From Futiania mangrovi (GTDB lineage: Bacteria; Pseudomonadota; Alphaproteobacteria; Futianiales; Futianiaceae), in assembly GCF_024158125.1 (NCBI RefSeq), contig NZ_JAMZFT010000001.1:1240001-1304000 (forward strand): 64,000 nucleotides of DNA. The letters run 5' to 3'. Position numbers and translations under genes: made by a program. Below are positions 42,339 through 51,260 of the stretch, piece by piece (positions within the stretch are counted from its first letter, which is position 1; each line of letters opens with the position of its first letter). Below the pieces are notes generated by a model. It searched no databases and was not told the origin of the DNA. It saw only the letters and a program-made list of their open reading frames with translations.

Positions 42339-43694
42339 ATGGAACCGATCCACATCATCGGCGGCGGGCTCGCGGGCTCGGAAGCCGCCTGGCAGGCGGC
42401 GGAGGCAGGCGTGCCCGTCGTCCTCCACGAGATGCGGCCCGTGCGCACCACGGACGCGCACCAGACGGACCGTTTCGCGGAGCTTGTCTGCTCCAACTCA
42501 TTCCGGTCCGACGATGCAGACCATAACGCCGTCGGCCTGCTGCACGAGGAGATGCGGCGCGCGAACTCCCTCATCATGGCGATGGGAGACCGGCACAAGG
42601 TGCCCGCGGGCGGCGCGCTCGCCGTCGACCGGGAGGGGTTTTCGGAGGCCGTGACGGCGGCGCTCACGGCTCATCCCAATGTGACACTGGTGCGCGAGGA
42701 GGTGGCGGGCCTGCCCCCCGAAGACTGGTCGAGCGTGATCGTGGCCACGGGCCCCCTCACCTCGCCCGCGCTGGCCGCCGCGATCCGCGACCTGACCGGC
42801 GAGGGGGAGCTGGCCTTCTTCGACGCCATCGCGCCCATCGTCTACAAGGAGTCCATCGACTTCGGCGTGGCGTGGTTCCAGTCGCGCTACGACAAGGAAG
42901 GCCCCGGCGGCACGGGCAAGGACTACATCAACTGCCCGATGAACCGGGAGGAGTACGACCGCTTCCTCGACGCGCTGATTGCCGCGCCCAAGACCGAGTT
43001 CAAGGAGTGGGAGAAGGACACGCCCTATTTCGAGGGGTGCCTGCCCATCGAGGTGATGGCCGCGCGCGGGCGCGACACGCTGCGCTACGGGCCGATGAAG
43101 CCCGTGGGTCTCGACGATCCGCGCACGGGGCGCTGGCCCTATGCCGTGGTGCAGCTGCGCCAGGACAATGCGCTGGGCACGCTCTACAACATGGTCGGCT
43201 TCCAGACGAAGCTGAAATACGGCGCGCAGACGGAGGTGTTCCGCCTCATCCCGGGGCTCGAGAACGCGGAGTTCGCGCGCCTGGGCGGCATCCACCGCAA
43301 TACCTTCATCAATTCGCCGAAACTGCTCGATGGGCGCCTGCGGCTGAAGGCAAGGCCATCCTTGCGCTTCGCGGGCCAGATGACCGGCTGCGAGGGCTAT
43401 GTGGAATCCGCCGCGATGGGCCTGCTCGCGGGCCGGTTCGCGGCGGCCGAGCGCAAGGGCGAGACGCCCTCGCTCCCGCCGGCCGAGACCGCGTTCGGTG
43501 CATTGCTCGGCCACATCACGGGCGGGGCGGCGGCCGAGACCTACCAGCCGATGAACGTCAATTTCGGGCTGTTCCCGCCGCTCGACGGCCCGAAGATCAA
43601 GGGCAAGCGGGACCGGGCGAAGGCCTACTCCGCCCGCGCGCGCGCCGCGCTGTCAGACTGGCTGGGCGCAGGCGAAGCGGCCGCCGCGGAATGA
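42339..43694 (+). CDS. trmFO: tRNA (uracil-54-C5)-methyltransferase, folate/FAD-dependent
   Basis: TrmFO makes m5U54 in the T loop of tRNA with methylene-tetrahydrofolate and FAD. The 451-residue protein starts with the dinucleotide-binding [19 protein letters not shown]. The two catalytic cysteines known from TrmFO are in [14 protein letters not shown] and [14 protein letters not shown], and the C-terminal [16 protein letters not shown] motif binds FAD. It is convergent with the NDUFAF6-like gene, four bases apart. Confidence 0.96.
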   Translation: MEPIHIIGGGLAGSEAAWQAAEAGVPVVLHEMRPVRTTDAHQTDRFAELVCSNSFRSDDADHNAVGLLHEEMRRANSLIMAMGDRHKVPAGGALAVDREGFSEAVTAALTAHPNVTLVREEVAGLPPEDWSSVIVATGPLTSPALAAAIRDLTGEGELAFFDAIAPIVYKESIDFGVAWFQSRYDKEGPGGTGKDYINCPMNREEYDRFLDALIAAPKTEFKEWEKDTPYFEGCLPIEVMAARGRDTLRYGPMKPVGLDDPRTGRWPYAVVQLRQDNALGTLYNMVGFQTKLKYGAQTEVFRLIPGLENAEFARLGGIHRNTFINSPKLLDGRLRLKARPSLRFAGQMTGCEGYVESAAMGLLAGRFAAAERKGETPSLPPAETAFGALLGHITGGAAAETYQPMNVNFGLFPPLDGPKIKGKRDRAKAYSARARAALSDWLGAGEAAAAE

Positions 43695-43698
43695 CGCC

Positions 43699-44646
43699 TC
43701 AGTAGCGGCCGCCGAGCGCGCGCAGGAACAGGCGCAGGGTCGCGCCCGCCCCCGGTTGCACGTCGGGGCTGGCGAACGGGTCGCCGCCGTCGCGCATCAG
43801 GCGGGCGAGATGCGTTTCCGCCAGCGTCAGGGGCAGCAGTGCAGGTACGGCGGCGCGCGGCATCCGGCGTGCGGAAACACGGGCACGCGCCGCGTGGGCC
43901 ATCGCACAGTCGAGCACGTCGCGCACGACCGGGGCGGCGCCCGACCGGGTTTCGGCGCCGAACAGCACATGCGGGTCGATGTCGTGGCGGGCGAAGAGAT
44001 CGGCCGGCAACACGATGCGGCCCTGCGCAGCGTGGACCGGAACGGCACGCGCAATTCCGATCAGGGCGAAGGCCGTTCCGGCGGCACGGGCGGCGGCCTC
44101 CCCCTCCTCGTCGAGACCGGGCGCGAGCGCGCGGGCCGCGAGGACATGAAGCCCGCCGGAGGTCGCGTCCGCATAGGCTTCGAGCGCGGCAAGCGTCTCG
44201 TGCGGGCGGTCCTCAAGGTCCGCCTCGCGCGCGTCGATCAGCGCGTCGAACGCCTCCCGCGGCAGATCGGCCGCGCGGATCGTGCGGGCCAGCGCCTCGG
44301 CCACCGGATGACGGCGGACCGGACCGCCCGCGAACGCCTCCTCCACCGCCTCGCGCCACCATTGCAGGCGGATGTGGCCGATCATCGCTTCGGACACCGC
44401 CTCGCGCGTGCGCGCAACCTCGAGATTGAACGCATAGAGCGCCAGAAGATGCGCGCGCCCCCCCGGCCCCGCAAACAGCGCGCCGCGATAGCGGTCGGGA
44501 TCCCCGGCCCGCACCGTCGCGTCGAGGTCGTCCGCCGCATCCGCGTGGTCATGCGCGTGTGTCACCGTCACTCCGTTCACCAACTGCCATGCCCCGTCAG
44601 ATAGGCGGGCGGATGCGAAACGCCCAGCGCGGCCCTCTCGTTGCAT
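43699..44646 (-). CDS. Squalene/phytoene synthase family protein (NDUFAF6-like)
   Basis: This 315-residue protein has the all-helical prenyl-synthase fold: [19 protein letters not shown] near the N-terminus, [16 protein letters not shown], and DARE/ADLED in the first substrate-binding region. No carotenoid or hopanoid genes are near. Stand-alone members in alphaproteobacteria resemble NDUFAF6, a complex I assembly factor, so a biosynthetic role should not be assumed. The start is uncertain: ATG 44646 gives an unusual 25-residue leader, whereas GTG at 44571 or 44565 (with GGAG five bases upstream) would fit homologues better. Confidence 0.82.
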   Translation of the reverse strand: MQREGRAGRFASARLSDGAWQLVNGVTVTHAHDHADAADDLDATVRAGDPDRYRGALFAGPGGRAHLLALYAFNLEVARTREAVSEAMIGHIRLQWWREAVEEAFAGGPVRRHPVAEALARTIRAADLPREAFDALIDAREADLEDRPHETLAALEAYADATSGGLHVLAARALAPGLDEEGEAAARAAGTAFALIGIARAVPVHAAQGRIVLPADLFARHDIDPHVLFGAETRSGAAPVVRDVLDCAMAHAARARVSARRMPRAAVPALLPLTLAETHLARLMRDGGDPFASPDVQPGAGATLRLFLRALGGRY

Positions 44647-44916
44647 GGCCGCCTTTCGCGCGCAAGCGGACTTCCATGCGCGCCCGGCTGTGCTACATGT
44701 CGTGTCGTGTCCGGGGCGGGGATACCGGCGCGCGCGGCGTCGGGCCGATGCGCTTCCTTGCCCCGCGCCCGTGCGGACGCGGCCTTGGCTGGCAAGGATC
44801 CTCCGGCGGGTCCGACGCGTTACGAGACCCAAGGGGTCCGGGGATCAGCGGCTGTCGTACGCGCCCCCCGGCTCCGCCACAACGAATTGACCGCAAGAAC
44901 CAGGAAAGGACAGGAC

Positions 44917-45513
44917 ATGGCGATCGAGCTTCCCCCGCTGCCCTATGCGAAGGACGCGCTGGAGCCGCACATCTCGGCCAACACGCTCGACTTCCACCAC
45001 GGCAAGCACCACAACACCTATGTTGTGAACCTGAACAAGGCGATCGACGGCACCCCGATGGCGTCGAAGTCGCTGGAAGAGATCATCAAGGCGTCCTGGG
45101 CCGAGAAGAACATGGGCGTGTTCAACAACGCCGCCCAGGTCTGGAACCACACCTTCTACTGGAACTCGATGAAGCCCAATGGCGGCGGCAAGCCGACGGG
45201 CGACATCGCCGCGAAGATCGACGCCGACTTCGGCTCCTACGAGAAGTTCGCCGAGGAGTTCAAGGCGGCGGGCGCGACGCAGTTCGGTTCCGGCTGGGCG
45301 TGGCTCGTGCTCGACGGCGGCAAGCTGAAGGTCACCAAGACGCCGAACGCGGAACTGCCGATGACCTCGGGCGCGACCGCGATCCTGACGATGGACGTGT
45401 GGGAGCACGCCTATTACCTCGACTACCAGAACCGCCGGCCTGACTACATGTCGACCTTCCTCGACAAGCTGGTGAACTGGGACTTCGCGAACGCGAACCT
45501 GAAGGCGGCCTGA
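44917..45513 (+). CDS. sodB: Superoxide dismutase, iron type
   Basis: SodB dismutes superoxide in the cytoplasm. The 198-residue protein has the four metal ligands: His in [13 protein letters not shown], His in [12 protein letters not shown], and Asp and His in [19 protein letters not shown]. Features such as [11 protein letters not shown] and [12 protein letters not shown] favour the Fe type. AGGAAAGGACAGG precedes the ATG. The 270 bases upstream to the NDUFAF6-like gene hold no other gene, and I saw no clear Fur or OxyR site. Confidence 0.96.
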   Translation: MAIELPPLPYAKDALEPHISANTLDFHHGKHHNTYVVNLNKAIDGTPMASKSLEEIIKASWAEKNMGVFNNAAQVWNHTFYWNSMKPNGGGKPTGDIAAKIDADFGSYEKFAEEFKAAGATQFGSGWAWLVLDGGKLKVTKTPNAELPMTSGATAILTMDVWEHAYYLDYQNRRPDYMSTFLDKLVNWDFANANLKAA

Positions 45514-45550
45514 TCCCCTTCGAGGGATCGCTGCACGGTCGAAACCTGCA

Positions 45551-45583
45551 AAAGGGGCGGCTGCCGTCGGGCACCGCCCCTTT
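45551..45583. terminator. Terminator between sodB and the leucine-dehydrogenase-type gene
   Basis: AAAGGGGCGG pairs with CCGCCCCTTT, with an inner TGCC/GGCA stem and a one-base bulge. The A and T tracts flank both sides, so it can end transcription from both convergent genes. Confidence 0.8.
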
Positions 45584-45614
45584 CGCATGGATCTGGGCGC
45601 TGTGGAGACGCGGC

Positions 45615-46646
45615 TCAGGCGCGGGCGAAACGCTCCTCCGCGATGCGGTCGGCGATGTCGGAAGTGGCACGGCCTTCCCGCTCCGCCCGCGCGAGGATCT
45701 CCCCGACCGTGTCCGCAATGCGGGCGCGGCGGGCGTCGGCCTCCGCTGCGTCGTAGCCCAGCGCGGTGCGCGCCACCTCGATAAGCCCGCCGGCGTTGGC
45801 CAGATAGTCGGGCACATAGACGACGCCGCGGGCGCGCAAGGCCTCCCCGTGCCGTGCCTTCGCAAGCTGGTTGTTGGCCGCCCCGCAGACGAGGCGGACG
45901 CGCAACTCAGGGATCGTCGCATCATCGAGGCCGGCGCCCATCGCGCACGGTGCGAAGATGTCGGCGTCGGCGCGGTGGATCGCGTCCGGGCTCGCGCGGG
46001 TCGCCCCTGTCTCCACCGCCACGGACTGTGCGCGATCGGTGTCGATGTCGGAGACGACGAGACGCGCCCCCTCCACCGACAGCATCCGGGCTAGGCTCGC
46101 CCCCACATGGCCGAGGCCCTGGATCGCAACCCGCACGCCGTCCATGCAGTCGCTGCCCGTCATGTGCCGCCACGCCGCCTTCATGGCAATCAGGACGCCG
46201 GCCGCTGTCTTGGGACTGGGGTCGCCGACCCCGGCAGAAATCCCGCCGACATGGGACGTCTGGGTACGCACGGCGTCCATGTCCTCGACCGTCGTACCCA
46301 CATCCTCCGCCACGATGTAGCGTCCGCCCAGCGCATCGACCGCACGGCCGAAGGCGCGGAAGAGTTCGGGCGACTTGTGCCGCGCGGGATCGCCAAGGAT
46401 CACCGACTTGCCGCCGCCCAGTGCCAGGCCCGCCAGCGCGGCCTTGTAGGTCATGGCGCGCGACAGACGCAATGCGTCGGCGATGGCGTCCGCCTCGTGC
46501 GCGTAGGACCACATGCGACAGCCGCCGAGCGCTGGCCCCAGCGAGGTATTGTGGATCGCGACGATCGCGCGCAGCCCCGTCGCCGCGTCTGTCACGAAGA
46601 TCACGCGCTCGTGCCCGTCGAAATCGGGGGCCGTGAACAGGGTCAT
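45615..46646 (-). CDS. Glu/Leu/Phe/Val dehydrogenase (leucine dehydrogenase type)
   Basis: This 343-residue NAD-dependent enzyme oxidatively deaminates branched-chain or aromatic amino acids to 2-oxo acids. The catalytic Lys lies in TYKAALAGLALGGGKSVI, and LGPALGGCRMWSY and the Rossmann motif IQGLGHVGASLARML are typical of leucine dehydrogenases. Length is close to the family norm (about 350-365). The ATG at 46646 is supported by GAGGAGGG eight bases upstream. It lies between the sodB terminator and the sec block; no branched-chain catabolic genes accompany it. Substrate choice cannot be read here. Confidence 0.88.
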   Translation of the reverse strand: MTLFTAPDFDGHERVIFVTDAATGLRAIVAIHNTSLGPALGGCRMWSYAHEADAIADALRLSRAMTYKAALAGLALGGGKSVILGDPARHKSPELFRAFGRAVDALGGRYIVAEDVGTTVEDMDAVRTQTSHVGGISAGVGDPSPKTAAGVLIAMKAAWRHMTGSDCMDGVRVAIQGLGHVGASLARMLSVEGARLVVSDIDTDRAQSVAVETGATRASPDAIHRADADIFAPCAMGAGLDDATIPELRVRLVCGAANNQLAKARHGEALRARGVVYVPDYLANAGGLIEVARTALGYDAAEADARRARIADTVGEILARAEREGRATSDIADRIAEERFARA

Positions 46647-46740
46647 GGCCGCGCCCTCCTCGCCCATCGCTGCGGAATATGGCACAGGAGGCAAGCGTGC
46701 GGCCGAATCCGCCCCTGGGGCAAGGCCCGGGAAAACCCGG

Positions 46741-47136
46741 TCAGGCGACCGCGATCAGCGCGGCGGCGACGCGCCGGGCCTCGGACAGCAGCACATTGTA
46801 GGTCCGGCAGGCCGCACCGGTATCCATGAACTCGACGCCGATCCCCTGCGCCTCCAGGTCCGCGACGACGTCCGGCGCAGGCCGCGCGATCCGCGCGCCC
46901 GTGCCGATCAGCAGCACGTCGACGGCGTTGCTGCCCGATGCCCCTGCCTCACGCACGGGCGCAAGACTTTCAGCCGTAAGCCCGCCCAGATCTGCGATCC
47001 CCCACGGCAGGATACCGGACGGAAGCAGCAGCAGCGAACCCTCGTGGAAGGTGCCCTGGATGCGGAACCCGCCGTCTCCGTACCCGTCGACGGGCGGCTG
47101 GCCGGAGAAGACGAGCTCTTCGAGACGGATCGACAT
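46741..47136 (-). CDS. Mth938-like (DUF498) domain-containing protein
   Basis: This 131-residue soluble protein has the Mth938/NDUFAF3-like fold: FSGQPPVDGYGDGGFRIQGT, then VDVLLIGTGARIARP in the middle and GVEFMDTGAACRTYNVLLSE near the end. Its mitochondrial relative NDUFAF3 takes part in complex I assembly. The gene follows secF on the same strand by 26 bases. With the NDUFAF6-like gene 2 kb away, it makes a second assembly-factor homologue in this region. Confidence 0.9.
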   Translation of the reverse strand: MSIRLEELVFSGQPPVDGYGDGGFRIQGTFHEGSLLLLPSGILPWGIADLGGLTAESLAPVREAGASGSNAVDVLLIGTGARIARPAPDVVADLEAQGIGVEFMDTGAACRTYNVLLSEARRVAAALIAVA

Positions 47137-47162
47137 GTGCGCCTCCGTGGCCAGCCTGGTCG

Positions 47163-48113
47163 TCAGGCGCTGGCGCCCTTCGTCGTCTTGCCCGCGCCCT
47201 CCCCGCTCCAGTCGCGGCGCACGCCCAGGTACTTGAGCGTCGGCGAGGCGATGAAGATCGAGGAATAGGTGCCGATCACAATGCCGAAGATCATCGCGAA
47301 CACGAAATTGTGGATCACCGGACCGCCGAAATAGAACAGGGCAAGCAGCGCCAGCAGCGTCGTGCCCGAGGTCACGAGGGTGCGCGACAGCGTCTCGTTG
47401 ATCGAGAGGTCGATCAGCTCCGGCAGGTCCATCTTCTTGTACTTGCGGAGATTCTCCCGAATCCGGTCGTACACGACGACCGTGTCGTTGATCGAGTAGC
47501 CGAGAATGGTCAGCAGCGCGGCAACGATGGGCAGGCCGAACTCCAGCTGGAAGACCGAAAATATGCCGAGCGTCAGGATCACGTCGTGGGTCAGCGACGC
47601 GACCGCGCCTACCCCGAACTGCGTGTCGAACCGCAGCCAGATGTAGAACAGCATCGCGATGACGGCGACAACGACCGCGAGCACGCCGTCGAACACGAGC
47701 TCGTCGCCCACCTTCGGCCCCACGACCTCGACCCGGCGGTAGGAGACGCCCTCACCGAACCGCTCACCCAGCGCGGCGCGAACCTCGGTCACGACGGCCT
47801 GCTGGGCAGCGTCCCCGCCCGGCTGCTCCGCCACGCGGATCAGCACGTCGTTGGCGTTGCCGAACTCCTGCACCTGGACCTCGCCGAGGCCCAGGCCGCC
47901 CATCACCTCGCGCACGGCGCCAAGGTCGGCGGGCTCCTCGAAGCCGATCTCGATCATCGTGCCGCCCTGGAAGTCGATGCCGAAATTGAGGCCGATGGTC
48001 GCGACCGCGCCGATGGACGCAATCACGAGAAGCCCCGACGCCAGGAAGAAGGCGCGCGCGAACCGCATGAACGGAATGTGCGGTATCTTGCCGGAACGGT
48101 GGAACCAGGCCAT
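47163..48113 (-). CDS. secF: Protein translocase subunit SecF
   Basis: SecF, with SecD, uses the proton gradient to pull proteins through SecYEG. The 316-residue protein has six membrane helices; IGLNFGIDFQGGTMIEIGF near the N-terminus and the fourth-helix region GYSINDTVVVYDRIRENLRK are family signatures. The ATG at 48113 is preferred to one eight codons upstream because homology starts there. It follows secD by 13 bases. Confidence 0.96.
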   Translation of the reverse strand: MAWFHRSGKIPHIPFMRFARAFFLASGLLVIASIGAVATIGLNFGIDFQGGTMIEIGFEEPADLGAVREVMGGLGLGEVQVQEFGNANDVLIRVAEQPGGDAAQQAVVTEVRAALGERFGEGVSYRRVEVVGPKVGDELVFDGVLAVVVAVIAMLFYIWLRFDTQFGVGAVASLTHDVILTLGIFSVFQLEFGLPIVAALLTILGYSINDTVVVYDRIRENLRKYKKMDLPELIDLSINETLSRTLVTSGTTLLALLALFYFGGPVIHNFVFAMIFGIVIGTYSSIFIASPTLKYLGVRRDWSGEGAGKTTKGASA

Positions 48114-48126
48114 GCGGGCCGTCTCC

Positions 48127-49737
48127 TCAGATTGCAAGGGTCTTGGGGCGCGCGCGGCGCACCCACAGGGCCACCATAAGGCGGGTCAGCATGACGGCAG
48201 TGAACACCGAGGTGATGATGCCGATCCCCAACGTGACGGCGAAACCGCGCACCGGGCCGGAGCCCAGCTGGAAGAGGATGGCAGCGGCGATCAGCGTGGT
48301 GACGTTGGCGTCGATGATCGTGCCGAACGCGCGCTGGTAGCCGGTGTCGATGGCGTTCACGGGACTCTTGCCGTTGGCGAGCTCCTCCCGTATCCGCTCG
48401 AACACGAGCACGTTGGCATCGACCGCCATGCCCATCGTCAGCACGATGCCCGCGATGCCGGGAAGCGTCAGCGTCGCGCCCAGCGCCGACAGCGCGCCCA
48501 CGATGAGCACCAGGTTCACGACCAGCGCCAGCGCCGCGAAGATACCGAAACGCGCATAGTAGATGGCCATGAAGGCGATGACCGAGACGAACCCGACGAC
48601 GGCGGCCACCTCGCCCGCCTCGATCGAATCCTGGCCGAGGTCGGGACCGACGGTCCGCTCCTCCACGATCACGAGCGAGGCAGGCAGCGCGCCCGCCCGC
48701 AGCAGGATCGCGAGGTTGTTCGCGCTCTCGAACGTGAAATTGCCGGTGATGATGCCGTTGCCGCCGAGGATCGGGCTCTGGATCACCGGCGCGGAGATCA
48801 CCTTGCCGTCGAGCACGATGGCGAAGGGCCGTCCGACATTGGCGGTGGTCACGTCGCCGAACTTCTTGGCGCCCGCGCCGTCGAAGCGGAAGCCAACCGC
48901 GGGCTGGCCGCCCTGATCGGTCGTCGGGAAGGCGTCGACAAGGCTTTCGCCCGTCACCAGGGCTCGCTTCTCCACGACATATTGCTGGTTGTAGCCGTCC
49001 TGGGAAGGCACGACCATCCCGCTCGGCGGAACGTTTCCGGCGGCGATATCCTGCGGCGAAACGCCCACGTCGACGAGATGGAAGGTCATCTTCGCCGTCT
49101 CGGTGATGATCTGCTTGAGGCCCGCCACGTCACGCAAGCCAGGCACCTGCACGAGGATGCGGTCGGAGCCCTGGCGCTGGATCGTCGGGTCGAGCGTGCC
49201 GAGCGCGTCGATCCGGCGCCGCAGCACCGTGATCGCCTGCGCGACCGTGTTGGCGGCCCGCTGCTCCTGCGCCGCCTCGGTCATCACGATGCGGACGAGC
49301 GTGCTCTCCTCGACCGAAACCTCGAGATCGGGACCGCCGCCGATTCCGGCCATGCCGGTGTCGACCGTGCCGATCAGGCCACGGATGCGGGAAAGCGCGG
49401 TGTCCATCTCCGCCTGGTCGCGGATCCGGACGACCACCGCCCCGTCGACAACACGCAGCGCGGTGTAGCCGATGCTCGGCGTCTGGCCGCGCAGCACGTC
49501 GCGCACGTCGTCGCGCACCGTCTCCAGCCGGTCGAGATAGACCTCCTCGACATCCAGTTCGAGCAGCAGGTGCGCGCCCCCCTGCAGGTCGAGGCCGAGG
49601 CGCACCTGGTCGCTGGGCACGGCATCGGGCAGGCTGTCGAGCACCGAGCGCGGCAACACGTTCGGCAAGGCGAAGATCAGACCCGCGAGACAGACCGCGA
49701 GGATCGTGAGGATCTTCCAGCGTGCGAAATAGAGCAT
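48127..49737 (-). CDS. secD: Protein translocase subunit SecD
   Basis: This 536-residue inner-membrane protein has one N-terminal helix, a large periplasmic P1 domain (VRLGLDLQGGAHLLLELDVE near its start) and five C-terminal helices with GMAVDANVLVFERIREEL, the conserved proton-path region. It partners SecF and YajC, whose genes flank it in the usual yajC-secD-secF order; yajC is 76 bases upstream. Confidence 0.96.
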   Translation of the reverse strand: MLYFARWKILTILAVCLAGLIFALPNVLPRSVLDSLPDAVPSDQVRLGLDLQGGAHLLLELDVEEVYLDRLETVRDDVRDVLRGQTPSIGYTALRVVDGAVVVRIRDQAEMDTALSRIRGLIGTVDTGMAGIGGGPDLEVSVEESTLVRIVMTEAAQEQRAANTVAQAITVLRRRIDALGTLDPTIQRQGSDRILVQVPGLRDVAGLKQIITETAKMTFHLVDVGVSPQDIAAGNVPPSGMVVPSQDGYNQQYVVEKRALVTGESLVDAFPTTDQGGQPAVGFRFDGAGAKKFGDVTTANVGRPFAIVLDGKVISAPVIQSPILGGNGIITGNFTFESANNLAILLRAGALPASLVIVEERTVGPDLGQDSIEAGEVAAVVGFVSVIAFMAIYYARFGIFAALALVVNLVLIVGALSALGATLTLPGIAGIVLTMGMAVDANVLVFERIREELANGKSPVNAIDTGYQRAFGTIIDANVTTLIAAAILFQLGSGPVRGFAVTLGIGIITSVFTAVMLTRLMVALWVRRARPKTLAI

Positions 49738-49813
49738 GGACTAGCGGCCCGACCCTGTTGGACGATTGCGCAGAGGCATGTGGCCAGCATGCACCGGCCA
49801 GACAAGCCGGGGA

Positions 49814-50143
49814 TTACTTTTCCGCCGGCTCGCCCTTGGAGACGACGTCGGCGACGGTCGAGCGCACGATCCGCACCCGCACGCCGTCGGCGAGTTCCAC
49901 CTCCAGCTCACCGTCGTCCACGACCTTGGTCACCTTCGCGAGGATGCCGCCGCCGGTCACGATCTTGTCGCCGCGGCGCACCGCCTCGATCTTCGCGCGA
50001 TGCTCCTTCATCCGCTTCTGCTGCGGACGGATGAGCAGGAAATAGAAGATCGCGATGATCGCGATGATGAAGGGAAGCTGAAGGAGAAAGGCGTCTGCTC
50101 CGCCCCCACCAGCGGCCTGGGCATATGCCGGCGTCACGAACAT
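49814..50143 (-). CDS. yajC: Preprotein translocase subunit YajC
   Basis: YajC is a small membrane partner of SecDF. The 109-residue protein has one helix (LPFIIAIIAIFYFLLIRPQQ) followed by the typical KIVTGGGILAKVTKVVDDGE domain. The ATG at 50143 fits homologues (MFVTPAYAQA). It is the first gene of the sec operon, with a predicted promoter about 90 bases upstream. Confidence 0.95.
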   Translation of the reverse strand: MFVTPAYAQAAGGGGADAFLLQLPFIIAIIAIFYFLLIRPQQKRMKEHRAKIEAVRRGDKIVTGGGILAKVTKVVDDGELEVELADGVRVRIVRSTVADVVSKGEPAEK

Positions 50144-50230
50144 CAGGAAACCCTCGGAATCTGGTTGGCATGGCGGCGCGGCGCATGCGGCGGACCTGCC
50201 GCCGGTACGGCCCCGCCGCAAAGTGTGCGG

Positions 50231-50258
50231 ACTATACCGGGCGACCCCAGGATTGCAA
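50231..50258 (-). promoter_or_regulatory. Predicted promoter of the yajC-secDF operon
   Basis: On the minus strand TTGCAA (50253-50258) and TATAGT (50231-50236) are separated by 16 bases. Five of six bases match the -10 consensus. The leader to yajC would be about 80 bases. Confidence 0.5.
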
Positions 50259-50378
50259 GGGATGCAAGGCCCCCTGCGCCCTCGCGAACGCCCGCGGCAC
50301 TTGCGCACAGGCTACCCCGGTCCTAAACGGGGGACCGAACCCAGAAGACGAGCGCCCCATCGAGGAGAGCCCGTGCCG

Positions 50379-51239
50379 ATGACCGTTTCCGATCCGCTCG
50401 CAGCCGACATCGCCCGCATCGCCGACGCGCTGGAGCGGCTGGCTCCGCCCGCCCCGCCGGTCGTGGACCTTGCCGCCGCCGACGCCTTCGTCTGGCACGC
50501 CGGGCCCGACTGGCTCGAACCCGTCGCAAAGGTGAACCGGGTCGACATGTCCCTGCTGCACGGCATCGACCGGATGCGCGATGCGCTCTACGAGAACACG
50601 CAGCGCTTCGCCGACGGGTTTCCGGCGAACAACGCCCTGCTCTGGGGTGCGCGCGGCATGGGGAAAAGCTCGCTCGTCAAGGCGATCCATGCAGAGCTTC
50701 TGCGCGACCGTCCGGGCCGCCTCGTGCTTGTCGAGATCCACCGCGAGGATCTCGTCAGCCTGCCCCGCCTGATGAAGGCGATCCGCGGCCTCGACCGCCG
50801 CTTCATCGTTTTCTGCGACGACCTGTCGTTCGATTCCGACGACACGACCTACAAGTCACTCAAGGCCGCGCTCGACGGCGGGATCGAGGGCCGGCCGGAG
50901 AACGTCGTGTTCTACGCCACCTCGAACCGGCGGCATCTCATGCCGCGCGACATGATGGAAAACGAGCGCTCGACCGCCATCAACCCGTCGGAAGCGGTGG
51001 AGGAGAAGGTGTCGCTCTCGGACCGCTTCGGCCTCTGGCTCGGCTTCCACAATTGCGGTCAGGACGAGTTCCTGGCGATGATCGAGGGCTATATCGCCCA
51101 CTATGACATCGACGTCCCGCGCGAGACCTGGCAGCCGGAAGCGCTGGAATGGGCGATGACGCGGGGCGCGCGTTCGGGCCGCGTCGCGTGGCAGTTCATC
51201 ACCGACCTCGCGGGACGCACCGGCACCCGGCTCGGCTGA
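50379..51239 (+). CDS. DUF815 family P-loop ATP-binding protein
   Basis: This 286-residue AAA-like ATPase has Walker A GARGMGKSSLVKAIHAELL at ~87, Walker B FIVFCDDLSFDSDD, and the family signature VVFYATSNRRHLMPRDMMEN, with SLSDRFGLWLGF as the second region of homology. The biological role is unknown; it is conserved in alphaproteobacteria beside the sec and envelope genes. The ATG at 50379 has GAGGAGAG about ten bases upstream; the open frame before it does not look coding. It is the only plus-strand gene in the long minus-strand block. Confidence 0.92.
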   Translation: MTVSDPLAADIARIADALERLAPPAPPVVDLAAADAFVWHAGPDWLEPVAKVNRVDMSLLHGIDRMRDALYENTQRFADGFPANNALLWGARGMGKSSLVKAIHAELLRDRPGRLVLVEIHREDLVSLPRLMKAIRGLDRRFIVFCDDLSFDSDDTTYKSLKAALDGGIEGRPENVVFYATSNRRHLMPRDMMENERSTAINPSEAVEEKVSLSDRFGLWLGFHNCGQDEFLAMIEGYIAHYDIDVPRETWQPEALEWAMTRGARSGRVAWQFITDLAGRTGTRLG

Positions 51240-51260
51240 GCCGGGTGCCAGCGACATTTT

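Noticed and set aside
44565-44646. A carotenoid or hopanoid biosynthesis locus around the squalene/phytoene synthase-fold gene
   Set aside because: No other isoprenoid gene is nearby and stand-alone members resemble NDUFAF6, so no biosynthetic name was given.
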